From Panagrolaimus kolymaensis (Eukaryota > Nematoda > Chromadorea > Rhabditida > Panagrolaimidae): 64,000 nucleotides of DNA. Shown here piece after piece: positions 22,994 to 35,600 of this stretch. The notes under the pieces are model-generated. The model was not told where the DNA came from. It worked only from the letters and a program-made list of their open reading frames with translations, and made no database searches. A program made the position numbers and the translations under genes. Position 1 is the first letter of the stretch. Each line of letters starts with the position of its first letter. Location of the stretch: contig JAJQJQ010000046.1 of NCBI GenBank assembly GCA_028622995.1, positions 1,488,001 to 1,552,000 of the forward strand, written 5' to 3'.

Positions 22994-25900
22994 TTAATCA
23001 CCGTTTTTTGAAATAATTTCTTTTAAGTCATGAGCGATAGAATTAGCTAAAGTAGATTCCATACAACGAATATTAATTGCATAAATATCATTCGAAAGTT
23101 TTTTAATTAAAATACACACGGGTGAATCATCAAATGAATGAGCATAAAGGGATACAGCTTCTTCTTCAACGCTTTCAACCACCGAAAAATTAGATAAAGT
23201 TGTAATTTTATCGATTATAGTTTGAAGAGGTTGAGATGAGGAAACTTTTTCCGATGCTGTTCCAGCAAGATCACCCGAAGCTAGAATGAGTTCATACGAA
23301 GTTGTTCCAATGGTGGCATAAACTAAGAATCGAATGGATGGAAAAGTTAAAACAAAATTAAGTCGATCTTCAGAATTATGGCCATCGCTTTTCTAAAAAA
23401 AAGTAAATATTATTTTTAAAAGCATCTTTGGACTTATTAAAAATACGGTAGTAATGAAAAATAGTAACATAGAATCTTGAGTCGATAACTTTTGGAGTTA
23501 TGGGATTTCACATTTTTGCGTTTTAGAAAAGGATGAACTGGACTTGACTTACTTCAATGCAATACATCAGAGTAACACGAATTTTTTGAGTTTTATCAAC
23601 TTTATTAAATTCAAAATGAAGGACATGTTCATTTGTTACACCACTGGTTAATTCAAATGGTAACATTATTGATGAAGCCTAAAAGTTATTTTAAATATTT
23701 AATTGGAAGTTCTAAATATTTTTAAGGTGGGTTTGCAAAAAAAAAATTCTTACATCTTTAATGTTTGATGAAGTATCCAATTTAACTTGTTCATTTTCAA
23801 ATACACTTAATTCCAATCTTCGAATGGTATCGGAACCCTTATTTTTAAATTTAATTGTTGCATTTCCTCGCAATTCATTGTTTCCATTATTTGCAACGAT
23901 AACATTGCCTTTAATTTTTAAATCTCCATTTTCAGCTAATGATTGAAACTTTTTGGAATTTATCGATTGTCCAAAACCATTATTTGGAATTATTGTAGTC
24001 ATATCATCGGGAATAATAAGATTTTCAACTTTAGAAGTTAATTCTTTATTTGGTTTTGCTGTGGATGAAAGAGATGTGTAATTTTCTTCAATAGATTTTT
24101 CAGATTTTTTACGTTTTCTCTGTTTTTCAGTTGTTTTAGAAGAAGATTTTTTTGATACCTTTTCTGCTGCTTTTTTAGTTGTTGTTACTTTTTTCTTTTT
24201 CTTTATCATTTTTTCTTCTCCATTCATGCTTGAATTACCTACAACAGCCGCATCCCGAAGAGTAGTGATTCTTTCATTTTTAGGTAAATTATAATACATA
24301 TTATCATCGGTGGGTTTATGATATGGTTTAGGAATAAATAATTTTTCATCATCTCTTAAAGGTTCATCAAGATTCATATCCAATGCTTTAAATTCATCAT
24401 TTATTTCATTTCCTCCATTGCCACCATTTTTTCGATGATGTGCATCATTATCTGATGATAAAGCTCCTTCAGGCATTTCTCCATCATCTCGATTTACTTG
24501 ATGAATTACAAATGAATCATCAGCATTTTCATCACTGCTTGATAAAGTTGTGGAACGTTTCTTTTTTCCACTTTTAGAACCTTTTTTGCCGCCGCTTTTG
24601 GTTGTTCCTTTTTTCTTTTTCTTCATTTCTTTTTCAGTTTTTGCCGTTTTCCATGTCAAAGTTGAAGATTGTTGTTTGAGATATTTTTCAAGGCCTATAA
24701 CTCCAGGAATTTCTAATGGGCTTTGAAGTTCAGAAATAGAAGTTTGAAGAGATTCCGATCGATCCATTCCAGATTTTTGTGGTTTTTTATTTAGGGGTTG
24801 TTGAGATGTTGAAGGCTTTTTATCGCTTTTAACATAATATGGATTATTTTCTTGTTCCAATTGTCGACGTTTTCGCATTTCTTCAATATTTAATTCCAAA
24901 TCTTCTTGATCCTTATGCTTTTTCTTTCCATTTGATGCACCTTTAGCGGGTGAACCTGTAGGCGAAGAAGTTGCAGGTTGTTGACCTGACATGGTTGGAA
25001 AAGCTACTTCTTGCTCAGATTCAGAATCTTCCTCTTCTTCGGTATCTTCTTCCGGTGGATTTATCCATTCTTCAAGATTCAATCCATCAGGAATTGGAAC
25101 TCTCTTTTGAGCTTTTGAAGCAACTGGATTTAATTCTCCTTCAAATAAAGCAGAAAAAGCTTCACCCATTTTTTCACGTTTTATATGTTGATCTTCAACA
25201 AAATTAATTATTTCCACTAAATTACATGCCCTTTCTTGGGCTTCTAAATGATCAGTATATTGAAATTCTGGGAGTTTTGATAGCATGAGATTATCGAGAG
25301 ATTCCACTGAATCCCAATCATCTTCTTTTTCATATTTTGTAAGTAATAAAGAATATAATTTTGCAATATTTTGAACATAAATAGATAATAATGCACCGGG
25401 AACGATGGACATTTTAATTCGAAGCATTGCTTCAAGAACGGATGAAACATCTCGGACATGTCTGAAAAAATAAGGTTAATTTAGATTGGAAATTTTAATG
25501 GTTTTTGAGGTTAGTAACCAATTTTTGTTGCTATACCTATTTGGGAACTGTTAAAAAAAATCAGAAAAAAAATGAGCTCAAGTTGGTTTTATTTTAGAAA
25601 TTTTTGGTGTTTATATCAAACAATGACTTACTCAGAATATTCACCACAAATCCATGCAGCAGCTAATAAAACTTCAGATACATTATTCCGTTGTGCACTA
25701 TTACCACTTAATAATAAATGAGCATTTTCAACTAATAAAGCCATTTGACTAACAGAAAAATGTCGAATAGATTGAACTCGAACAGTTACATCTTGAATTT
25801 GTTCAGCAATTTTTATTCCATGTTTAGAACCTTCAACTTTGGTCATTTCAACTAACACAGAAATATACCATTCAAAGTTTGTTATATAATGATAATTATT

Positions 25901-27331
25901 ATATGAACAAATATCAATAATTCGAGAAAGGAGTTCATCACGATAAAATGAACCTTCTGCAGCATCCACATGTTGCATAAGTTTTTTAACAATTTCCATA
26001 ATATTTTTTCTTGAAACCATTCCATAAAGTAAATCAAGAGATCGAAGCCGAATGGATTCATCTTTATCATCAAGGCATCGCAAAACAATATCTTTATGAG
26101 CTTGAACAGCTTTGGGATGAGTTTGTAATATTTTACCCATAGCAAGAAGACCCAAATATTTGAGATTTTGATCGGAATCTTCAATAAGAACTCCAAGCTT
26201 TTGAACGCAAAGTTGAATGGATGCAGTAAAATCATTTGGAGATTCGGAAGAAATGCTTATCAATACAGCTATAACCGTGTTTATGCATTCATAAAGTAAG
26301 GACATAGCCGAAGTGGAATTTATGAGATTCGTCAAAGGTTCAAGAAGCTTTTTTCCTAGTTTAGCTTCCAATGGAACTAATGAACCAAAAAGTTTTATAA
26401 TTTTTATCAACATCCAATTATTGCTTGAAGTATTCATTAATTTAAAAAACACTGGAGCCAAAGATAAATAATTTCTTGGATTTTTTCTTGCAAGTTCACA
26501 AATTACATTCACTGCTGCACTTTGAACACCTGGATCAGGATCTTCAAGTTTATCCTTTAATCGTGAAAACGTAGGTCGAAGAGATTCAGGATATTTCAAA
26601 AATATTTTATACAAAACTAATACAGCCTTCTTTCGAACATATGGTCGAGTTGAAGATAACAAATTAACCACATCGTTTACCAAATCTCTCGCAAGATCAT
26701 GAGTTGTGAAACATGCTAATCCAGTTAGAGCTAAACCATTATCATAAAGGTTGGAACTTTGTAAATCTTTTCGAATCATATTGGTTGTCATTACAATAAG
26801 TTCTTCATTTTCTTTATTAAAACATTGAGTAGCTGCAAGGTAACTAAAAAAAGGAAGAAGAATGATTGGTTTAGGAATATATATTAATTTTTGAACTTAC
26901 CCAACCCGTTTTTCACTAAATCTTGTTGAAGCCATAACTTCAATTATATTAAATAAAGCCCAAGAAATATCATATCCAAGCATTTGAAGCTAAAAAAATA
27001 TTAGGAATATAAAATCATGGTCATGGAAAATGATAGTATTTAGCTTCTAAAAATTCAGCACAAAATCTAAAAACTTGGACTTACATAAGCAAGTTTTTCA
27101 ACTGCATTAGCTTTAACAAAAGTTGAATCTTGTCGAAGTTCTAGTTTAATTTCTTCAATGCATGCAGCAATATATTTTGCCTGAAGTTTATCATCATTTT
27201 TATGAAAACTTTTCATCAACAAAACATTGACAAACCTCATTTTCTTTATTATTTCTTATTCCACGAATTAAATCCGTTAAACTTTTATCAAATAATCTAT
27301 CAAGATTTGTTCGAACTTTTCTTAATGCCAT
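22994..27331 (-). CDS. apd-3: AP-3 adaptor complex delta subunit
   Basis: Large subunit of the AP-3 coat, which sorts cargo from Golgi/endosomes to lysosomes and lysosome-related organelles (gut granules in nematodes). Exons in transcript order: 27331-27236, 27180-27085, 26989-26901, 26843-25632, 25461-23754, 23678-23553 and 23392-22994; 1241 residues in one frame. The start MALRKVRTNLDRLFDKSL and DLIRGIRNNKE match the delta N-terminus. The adaptin trunk covers about residues 30-560 (HEAT repeats such as RPYVRKKAVLVLYKIF, DPDPGVQSAAVNVICEL and NYHYITNFEWYISVL). The hinge at about 600-960 is highly charged with Lys and acidic tracts, and a C-terminal ear-like region follows. Its length is close to that of animal delta subunits. 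The identity of the C-terminal appendage is less certain than the trunk. Confidence 0.94.
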
Positions 27332-28535
27332 GATTGGAATAAAGAAAATAAAGTTAAGTAAAAAAAAAGAAACAAGCAACTGCAACAATAATAAAAGCAA
27401 TGGAATCGATAAAATTTTAAGTGAAAAATAAATAATAAAAGTTTATACTACAATCATTGATTCGTGCTCACTAAACAAGCAAGAAAAATAAGAAAAAATG
27501 CCAGCACTTTGAAAGATGGGTGAGAGAGATTCCTTTTTCGCAAACCAAAAAAAAGTTCACGTTAAAGAAGAGATAACAAACCAAAATATGAGATAAGTTT
27601 ATTTTTTTAATGCGCGAAAATCAATGTTCGGCAACAAACTAACAACAAGAAGAAAAAATTTGTATGAGAGAGAATGAGCAGCAGCAACCAAAAAAAGTCA
27701 ACAGCAGAGAGAGTTGGAGTATGCGGAGTAGCAACTACCACGATGCATGCATTTGCTAGTCAGCCAGCCACAAGCGAGAAGAATGGAGGAATGGTGGAGA
27801 GTTATGGGCTGACAGACAATCGTTAAAGAATAAGAGAGAGCCTTGAGTTTTATTTTTTTGCAACTACTATAAAAGGAAAATGAACATTTTTTTGTTGCTG
27901 CTTCAAGCATCAGTAAAAAAATTTTAATGTATGCAAAAGCTTCCATAAAAATATTTTATGCTTTCTCCTTCTTTTTTTGGCATCAACATCATCGGCATAA
28001 ATAAAAGGGATAAGATTTTCGTTTTTTCCTTCCATAAAAAAAATCAAAACGTATGCTTTTCATTAACCCAAGTAATTTTACTTCAAATTTTGTGGAATAA
28101 TACACATAAAAAAAGGTACAGTAAAATTGATAAAACATATTTTTAACAGAAATTTGACGGCATAAAAGAAGGGCCTTTCATAATACAATTTTCAACCAAA
28201 TGCTTTCATAATTGCATTTATGTTTTAGTAATCTCAACAAAAATAAATGTTCGCAGCAGCAGCAACGTTGAATTGCAGAGTTGAAAAATTTAGAAAGGTT
28301 TCTATTTGATAGGATTGTTAAAGCGGTACTTTGACAAAAAAATGACTTCAAAAAATGTTTCGATCCAACAATAGTTCATTCTTTAACATGGTGAAAAATG
28401 AGAAAAGATTACAGACAAAAAAAAAGTTTATTTGGTTAACAATTCACAAATATAGTAGTAAACTACTAAACAAAATAATAACAATATACAACAAAAGAAG
28501 AAGAAAAAAGTGAAGATTATGAATTATGTACAACA
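27332..28535. other. intergenic, no gene seen
   Basis: Upstream region of apd-3 and downstream region of the F-box gene. Contains GAGAGA and CAGCAG short runs (about 27660-27720 and 28250) but no supportable gene. Confidence 0.45.
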
Positions 28536-29622
28536 TTATTGAAAATCACATTCCCATCCAGCTCGTTTCGCCATGTGATTAAATTTCATTTCAAATTCAA
28601 AGTTTCGAAGACAGAACGGTTTCTTGTAGCTGAAGTCGAAAAATAATGAAGCGTCAGATGCCAAATTGTCCTGAAACATGTGCATAATTAGAACAATCGA
28701 AGAAGAAATACCACCATAAAGTTAATCTTTGCTGTTGATGCTTATAGTAAACCATAAACACCACTAAAGTTTAGACAAAAAAGAGATATTTCAATGGAAA
28801 ACAAACTTACTAAACACCATCGGTAAAATTCTCTCCCTTTCATATCACCATTTATTTCAACCAAGCCCAATTTTTCGATCTTGTTTTCATGTTTCTGTGA
28901 TAGCAGCCTTGAAGCAGTTTTCAATGATGCAGCAAATGGATGAAGGCTGAAAAACAACACATGAAAAAGTTAGTCGACGAGTTTGCAAGGCATAAAAAGG
29001 TCTCCATTGATATCAATGAAACCTTTTGTAAACATAAAATTGTAAAGCAAACTTACTAAATATTGTGAGCCATAGGAATTCGAGATATAATGCATTCAAG
29101 TGGAACAAGTTTATTCTTCGTATAGGTGACTTTCGTTCCAATAAGGATCAAGACATTAACATTTTGAGATTCTGTCAACAAGCAAAATTCTTTCCAAGTT
29201 AAATTATTATTTTCTATAATCAGTTGGCTAACATGACATCGAAGAATTTGAGACAGCATTGAAGATAAATTGGGTAAAGCTTTTTCAGAACGAATCAATA
29301 TCCTTGATAGCAGCCAATATTTCTTAACACATGGTTGATCAGACGAAATCAAAGGTGGAGTAACATACGACGAGATAGTTCTTGAAGGTTTATAATTTCC
29401 ATGAAGAATTTCAAGATCATCCACTACAATAATACCAAATCTTGAACACATGTTTTCATACGATGGACCAGAAAGATCTTCCACTGGATCAAAGAGAATT
29501 TGACGATATCGTTGATAAAGAAGTTGACAAGTTTGACTTAAATTTCTCCATGTTTTAGCATCACAGTATCTTACAATTTCATCCCATATTTCTATTGGTA
29601 ATTCCATAGTTGCATCAGACAT
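28536..29622 (-). CDS. F-box protein of nematode expanded type
   Basis: Probable SCF ubiquitin-ligase substrate adaptor. Exons in transcript order: 29622-29057, 28946-28811 and 28670-28536; 278 residues. I chose MSDATMELPIEIWDEIVRYC because it places an F-box at residues 6-45 (LPIEIWDEIV, WRNLSQTCQLLYQRY). The centre (NNLTWKEFCLLTES, then VPLECIISRIPMAHNI) matches in pattern the centre of the gene at 11757-12789. That gene has the same exon count and length, so the two are probably distant members of one family. The last junction (28811 to 28670, intron 140 bp) is the least certain; a micro-exon near 28690-28745 cannot be excluded. The ligand of the C-terminal domain is unknown. Confidence 0.8.
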
Positions 29623-32600
29623 TATTTTTAACAAAAAATATGTGTGTAACAATAATTGATCGATTGATTAAACTTGAAAAAAAGAACAGCAACAAAAACA
29701 AAGAAGAAGAAAGAAAGAAGGGAAAATGTTTGAAATCATTGAAAAACTATTATTGGCAGTGAGACACTTTTTGAATGCCTTTTAGGGTATTTGAAAGTCT
29801 TTGAATGAAAGAGCTTCATTGATTTGTGTGATAACATATTAGCGGAATTTATCAAACTGCAATAAAATACAAAATCAATAATTATTTTATTTTATAATTG
29901 TAAACATTTTTTGTGCTGTAACAGTACCATCATTATTGCGTTGCAAAGCTCCTATCTTTTTTCATTAATCACAAAATTGAAAACAACGATTTTTAAAAAA
30001 TTAGGAAGCATCCGTCAACCATTTTAGGACTTTCAATTTGGAAGTTATTAACTTTTTTCTTTAATCTTTTTATCTCCTGTTTTTTCGTTTAATGTTGCGA
30101 AAAAAAGAAGCTTACAGCTTTAACCCATCGACCAAAGACTGAACTTTGTTCAGCCGATGCAGAGAAACTCGTATTGAATTAATAAAAATTTCTTTAAGAA
30201 TTTTTCCATTCACCTGATTATTACCTCGAATGTGAAAGAAAGAATAAATCATATTTGAAAGAAAGAAAAAGGAATAATTCCTGATCGATCTCGACGTCGT
30301 CGTCGTCAGAAATTTTATATTTTCCATTATAAAATTACATTTTTATTTTTCATGCTTTTGTACAATATTTTCGTTGAACTGATAAGAATAAAGCTTTTTG
30401 AAAGACTATGATTCAGTTACAAATGTTGCAACTCTGTTTTCACCTTTTCTAAATTTTACATTTTTCATGTAATTTTTTTTAAAATTTTATTTTTAGCTCT
30501 AAAATTTTTCTAATTATTCACTTTTTTTCTTCTAAATTCAAAAAACTAACAATTTCTCATTCCTGCTCCATCCACATTTTTTTTTTAAATTGTTTGTATT
30601 TGTTTTTAGAAATAGAAATAAATTGCGTTGGTGTAAAGGAAGCACAAATAAAGAAGCAAGCAGCTTCTTTCCTTTATTTTTTTTTTGCCTTTCAATCCTT
30701 TCTTCTTCTTTTTTTTAGTGCGCGAAAAAGGCGGCTGATTTGTTAAGTTTTGTAATCGGATTGAAGAGGCGAAAAGTAAGTTTTGCAACAACATATGCAA
30801 CTTTTTCTTTGATTACCAAACAAAAAAAAAGACGATAAGAAAAAGTTCAAACATAAATAATAATAAAAAGAAGGAAGGCTGCCAGCAGAAATACGATAAA
30901 CGAATAAAATAAAAAGGATGAGCAACCAACGAAGTGTAACAAAAATGAACGACGATGAATTCATTTTCATTCAAGTCTAAAATATAAAATATATGTATTT
31001 AAATATCATTTAAAAACCCATTCAATTTTTTTTTATTGTTGATAGGCGAAAGAGGTGAAAATGAGAAGAAAAAAAGGCTTGGGAAAAGGATGTTTGTTGC
31101 TAAAGGTGTTACTCAAAAGATTTTTTATGAGTTAGATTTTTTTTATTTAATCCAGAAACTTTTTATGAAGAAGCTTTAAAGAGACTTCATAATGAAATTT
31201 TAAGGTAACAGATTCTGCCTTTTTATTGCTTTGATAGAACGGATTGTTTCGATTAACCTTTGACACATATATTGTTTGAATGATTCATTTTTAATCTGGA
31301 AATATTTTGCATTAATTTAACATTTTTTTTGTCTGTTTCGTTAACTTTCAAAGTCAGAAGAGGGAGGGCGTTCTTTTGTTTTTGGCCTCATATAAATGCA
31401 AATAATCTAAAATGTAAAATCACAGTCAGTCAAATTCTGATTCAAGCTTTTAGGTATCTCACAATTTTTTTTGTTACGTGTTTCTTTACTGCCACTTTCA
31501 TCCAAAGATCATTCTTTTTATAGTTTAAAGTTGCTTAATTTCACATTTTTCGTGCTTCTTTTCCCCTTTATTTTTTATTTTTACTTTTTCCACATTACTT
31601 CCATTCTTAATCAAAGTTAGCTACCGAGACACAACAATAATCATCAAGAGTATAAAAAAAAAGAAAAGAAGAAAGATGCTAAAAGTCACCGAGCAAACAA
31701 GGACGCAACAACCAAAAACTAACCAACTTTTTTTTATTGAAGCTTTAAAACTTCTTCTTTCTTTCATTGGCTTCTTTAAAACATTGTTTAGTGAGAGACA
31801 GAATGATTCTGAATGAATTCCGGTCGCCGACGACGACGAAGACGATAACGCTGATTGAGTAAGTTAGTTAGTTAGTTGGTGATTGTGATGGAATAAGAAG
31901 AAACACAACTGCGTAATAATCCATTATCCAAATGAAGAAGCAGCAACTATGAACAAAAAAAAATGAAGCTTCCAAAGACGACAGAAGAAGAAGAAAATGC
32001 TTGCGCAAATATTCTTTTGTCTTTTATTTTCTTTCCTTCAACTTTGTGCTTGCATCATTTTTAGGAGCATAGAAGTAAACTTATTTTTATTTTTGTACAT
32101 ACAAAAAAAAAGATGTTAAAAGTTTGTTTCGTGGAATTTTTTGGTTTTTAGTTGTGTGAATTAACTTGCGAAGTTAAGTTTAAAAGGTTTTTATCGCAAA
32201 AATAGAAAAAGATTAAGGATTAGTAATTTTTGTAGGTAGCAAAGAAATTGAATTCAAAGTTTTAGAACGGAAATAGTAAATTTAAAAATATAAACTGTGA
32301 GAAGTTTTGCCTTGCCGTTCATCTCTTTTTTATAAAATTTTTGCCGCAAACAAAATCCAATAATTACTAAAATTGCGTATTTTTTACCTACATCGCTTAG
32401 ACTATTTTTTTGGGGTGATTGATATTTAATTTCTAATTTTCCCTCAATTTTGATCAAAAAAGAAAAAAAATAATGGTTTTGCAAAGAGGTAGCGGCGCCA
32501 GTTAAATTACATTTCATCCCAAAAAAAGGAACATAAAATCGTTCAACTTTTTTTCCTCCATTTTTTCATTTGGACATTTTTGCAATAACATAACTTTGAT

Positions 32601-35600
32601 TAAGAAGATGTGAAATTGTTTTTGTTATTTTTTCTTTCTTCAAGATTCAAGGACAAAAACAAAAAAATGACGTGGGAGATTCCAAATTCTAAGTGGCAGC
32701 TGAATCATCGATACTTTATTAGGGTTTTAAAAAATTGTAATTGCGCATAAAAGACATTAAGTGAAAAAGGAGTTATGGTAAGAATTATGAGTAAGAAAAT
32801 AAAAAAATACGTTACAAATCTTTGAAGAAAAAAAACTTTTGAGGATAGTAATCTAAAAGTGACGATATTTTTAATAAAACGAGTGCTCCCAATTTTTTTT
32901 GATTATTTCATTACTTTGCAAATTCCCAAACCTATTTTAAAAATAATATAAATTAATCATTCATTCATTCTGTTTATTGTTTTTTTTTCTATCCTCTTTC
33001 AAAGTAAAAAAAAACTAACTTACGTCAGTCAATTCATGGAAGTAAAAGAAAAGAATAAATTCCATTTTATTTTTTATTATCTTCTGACTCATCCCCTCTA
33101 CTTACTTTACTAATTACAATTCACTTTATCATCCATCCACTTTTAGTTTAAAGTCACATCATCCCTTTAGGCGTTTTCCCGATGACATTAAAAAAATTTA
33201 AAAAAAACAATACTCCACCCAAACTTTTTTTTTTCTACCATTCTAGGAAAAGAGGTTGGCTGGCTGGCTGGTGGGGCTCTGATTCATGCACCTTTTTAAT
33301 ACCTTCTCCAAAAAAACTTTTAAATTTGATTCCTCAGAGTTTCAATTTTATTCTCCATTTTTTTTCCGACATGCATTTACGTTGCTGCTTTAATCGGGGG
33401 TATTTAATCTGCTCCATCCATCCTTCTTCTGGCTGCTGTGATTTTGTATTTATTTTTCAAATAAATATTTTTTTGGTTATTATTTTCTTTTCTTTCTTTT
33501 GAAAGTTTTGTTTAAAACTAAAACTTTTTGCCTTTTTTTTCCGGAACAAAGAATTATTATTATTTTTTGTTTTTGTTTGAGAAAAATAGGAAACGAATTA
33601 AAAAAGAAATCGCCACCATCAAAATCAAAAACGACGATTATCGCCCCTCTTCTCTTCGTCCCTTTTTTTATGATACAACTTTTTTAACTTCTTCGTATTC
33701 ATTTTTGCAATTTTAAACGTTTTTGATTATTTGAAAAAAATAATTTGAGAAAAAAATGTGCAAAAGAAATTTATGACTTTCGGTATTAAAGTTAAAAAAA
33801 TTAAGTGATGATAGGAAAGGACGAAGGAATGTGTTAGTTTGTTTGGGAATGTAATTTTCACGCATTCAACCTACGTATAAAATTGCTTAGGAGAAATTTT
33901 TTAAATTTAATTATCAAAAATTTAAATAACGAAAGTAAACATTTTTTGCGAATTATTGCAACTTTTTGTTTACTATCATCAAAAGACTGTAGCATGAAAG
34001 ATAGTAATCATCTTGTAGCTTTTTGGTTTTTCCATTTATTGCTAAAAATAAATTACTGCCAAGTTTTTTTTGTTCTTTAACAAAAAATAGTAACATTTTT
34101 TAAAAAACACATCGCTGGTCATTCTACTTTACTTTTTTTTACTATACTAATTGGTTACTGTTTTTATTTTTACTACAAATTTCTTTAATTATTTTCAACT
34201 TTTATTTTTGCAACAACCATTTGCAGATTACTCATTCATTTATTTTTTGCTGTTAAAAATTTTGGAGGCGAAAAAAATGTGTGTATGCAAAGAAACCTTT
34301 TTTTTTTAATTGTAAAAAATAAATAAAACTCCCACTCATTATCATCGTAGCTTTCTTTCTAATTCTTCAAAATTGAAAAATGCAAAGAAAAAACCTTCTT
34401 CTTTTTTTTTACTAAAAAAGGCGGAGTTAAAGAAAGTTTTTTAGTTTTAAAACTTTTTCTTATGCAAGAAAAACAAAAAAATATTTCTTCTCTTTTTTTC
34501 CTTCCTTCGTTGTCATCGTCGCCGTCTTCTTCATCTTCTGAAGGCGGTGATGTTGGAGGTTCGCGAAGGTTAAAAAGAAGCAGTTAGTTATTCTGCAGCA
34601 GCTAAATGAGCAACAACTTCATCCAGCAGCAAGCATCAACAGATTAGGTGGCGATTGCTAGAAGCTTTAAAACCTTTTTCTTCTCGATTTGATTCGAAGC
34701 AAGCAAGTTGGCGGTGGCGGAGGAGGAGGGTTTGCATCTTCGTCGTCGTCGTTGTCCTCAAAGACGATGAAAATCTTGATTTTATATTTTATTTTTTGAT
34801 TGTTTGCTTCCCGGATTCTCCAAAAGCTTCCACTAAAAACTTTTTCTCTCCCCCATCGTCTTCTTATTTCTGAGACAACGATGCTCTGGCGGTGGTGGTG
34901 ACACGCTTCAACGACGCTAACATGCTTTTTTTTTCTAAATTCGCCTGCACCTTTTATTTATTTTTGTTGCAATCATCTTCTTTCGAGGCTTTTGCTTACT
35001 TGCTTCTTAGATTCCAAAAAATCCCAAAATCATTCATTTTTTATTTTGATTTTTATTTTTAGGCTACTGTCTGTCTTATTTTTCTTCATAAAATAAAAAG
35101 CGTTAAAAAGTTTTCTTTTTCTTTTTTTAAAGCTTTAAACAAATTGCAACTTTATTTTATTAGAAGAAATCTTCGTCGTCTGCTTCTTCCCTTTTTTAAT
35201 ATATTTTTCATAAAACCAAGCAATCGGGTGCTTCTTGTAAAAAAACTGAAAAATAAATTTGTTTTGTATTAATTTTTTAATGTCGTCTAGTTTTTTCTTT
35301 CTTGTTTTATAAATAATTACAAAAAAAAAGTGAAAAAAAAAGAATAATGAAACAAATATATTCTTTTGTTTGTTTTTAATTTTTGCTTTTAATGAATGCC
35401 ATTCACATTCATTGCTTTTTAAAAAAACTGTCACAATCAACGTCAAACATCGTCGTCGCAGTTGCTAATTTTCAATATTTTTTTTTTTGTAAAAAATAAA
35501 AAAATTTAGCGGCGATGAAAAAAACTGTACAACTTTTTCCTAAACTTTTCTAATGTCTCAAAAACGTAATCATCATTTTTTTAGTCGTCGCCGTCGACGT

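Noticed and set aside
22486..29622. operon of the minus-strand genes
   Set aside because: Gaps of about 500 to 1200 bases exceed normal nematode operon spacing and no trans-splice acceptors were identified.
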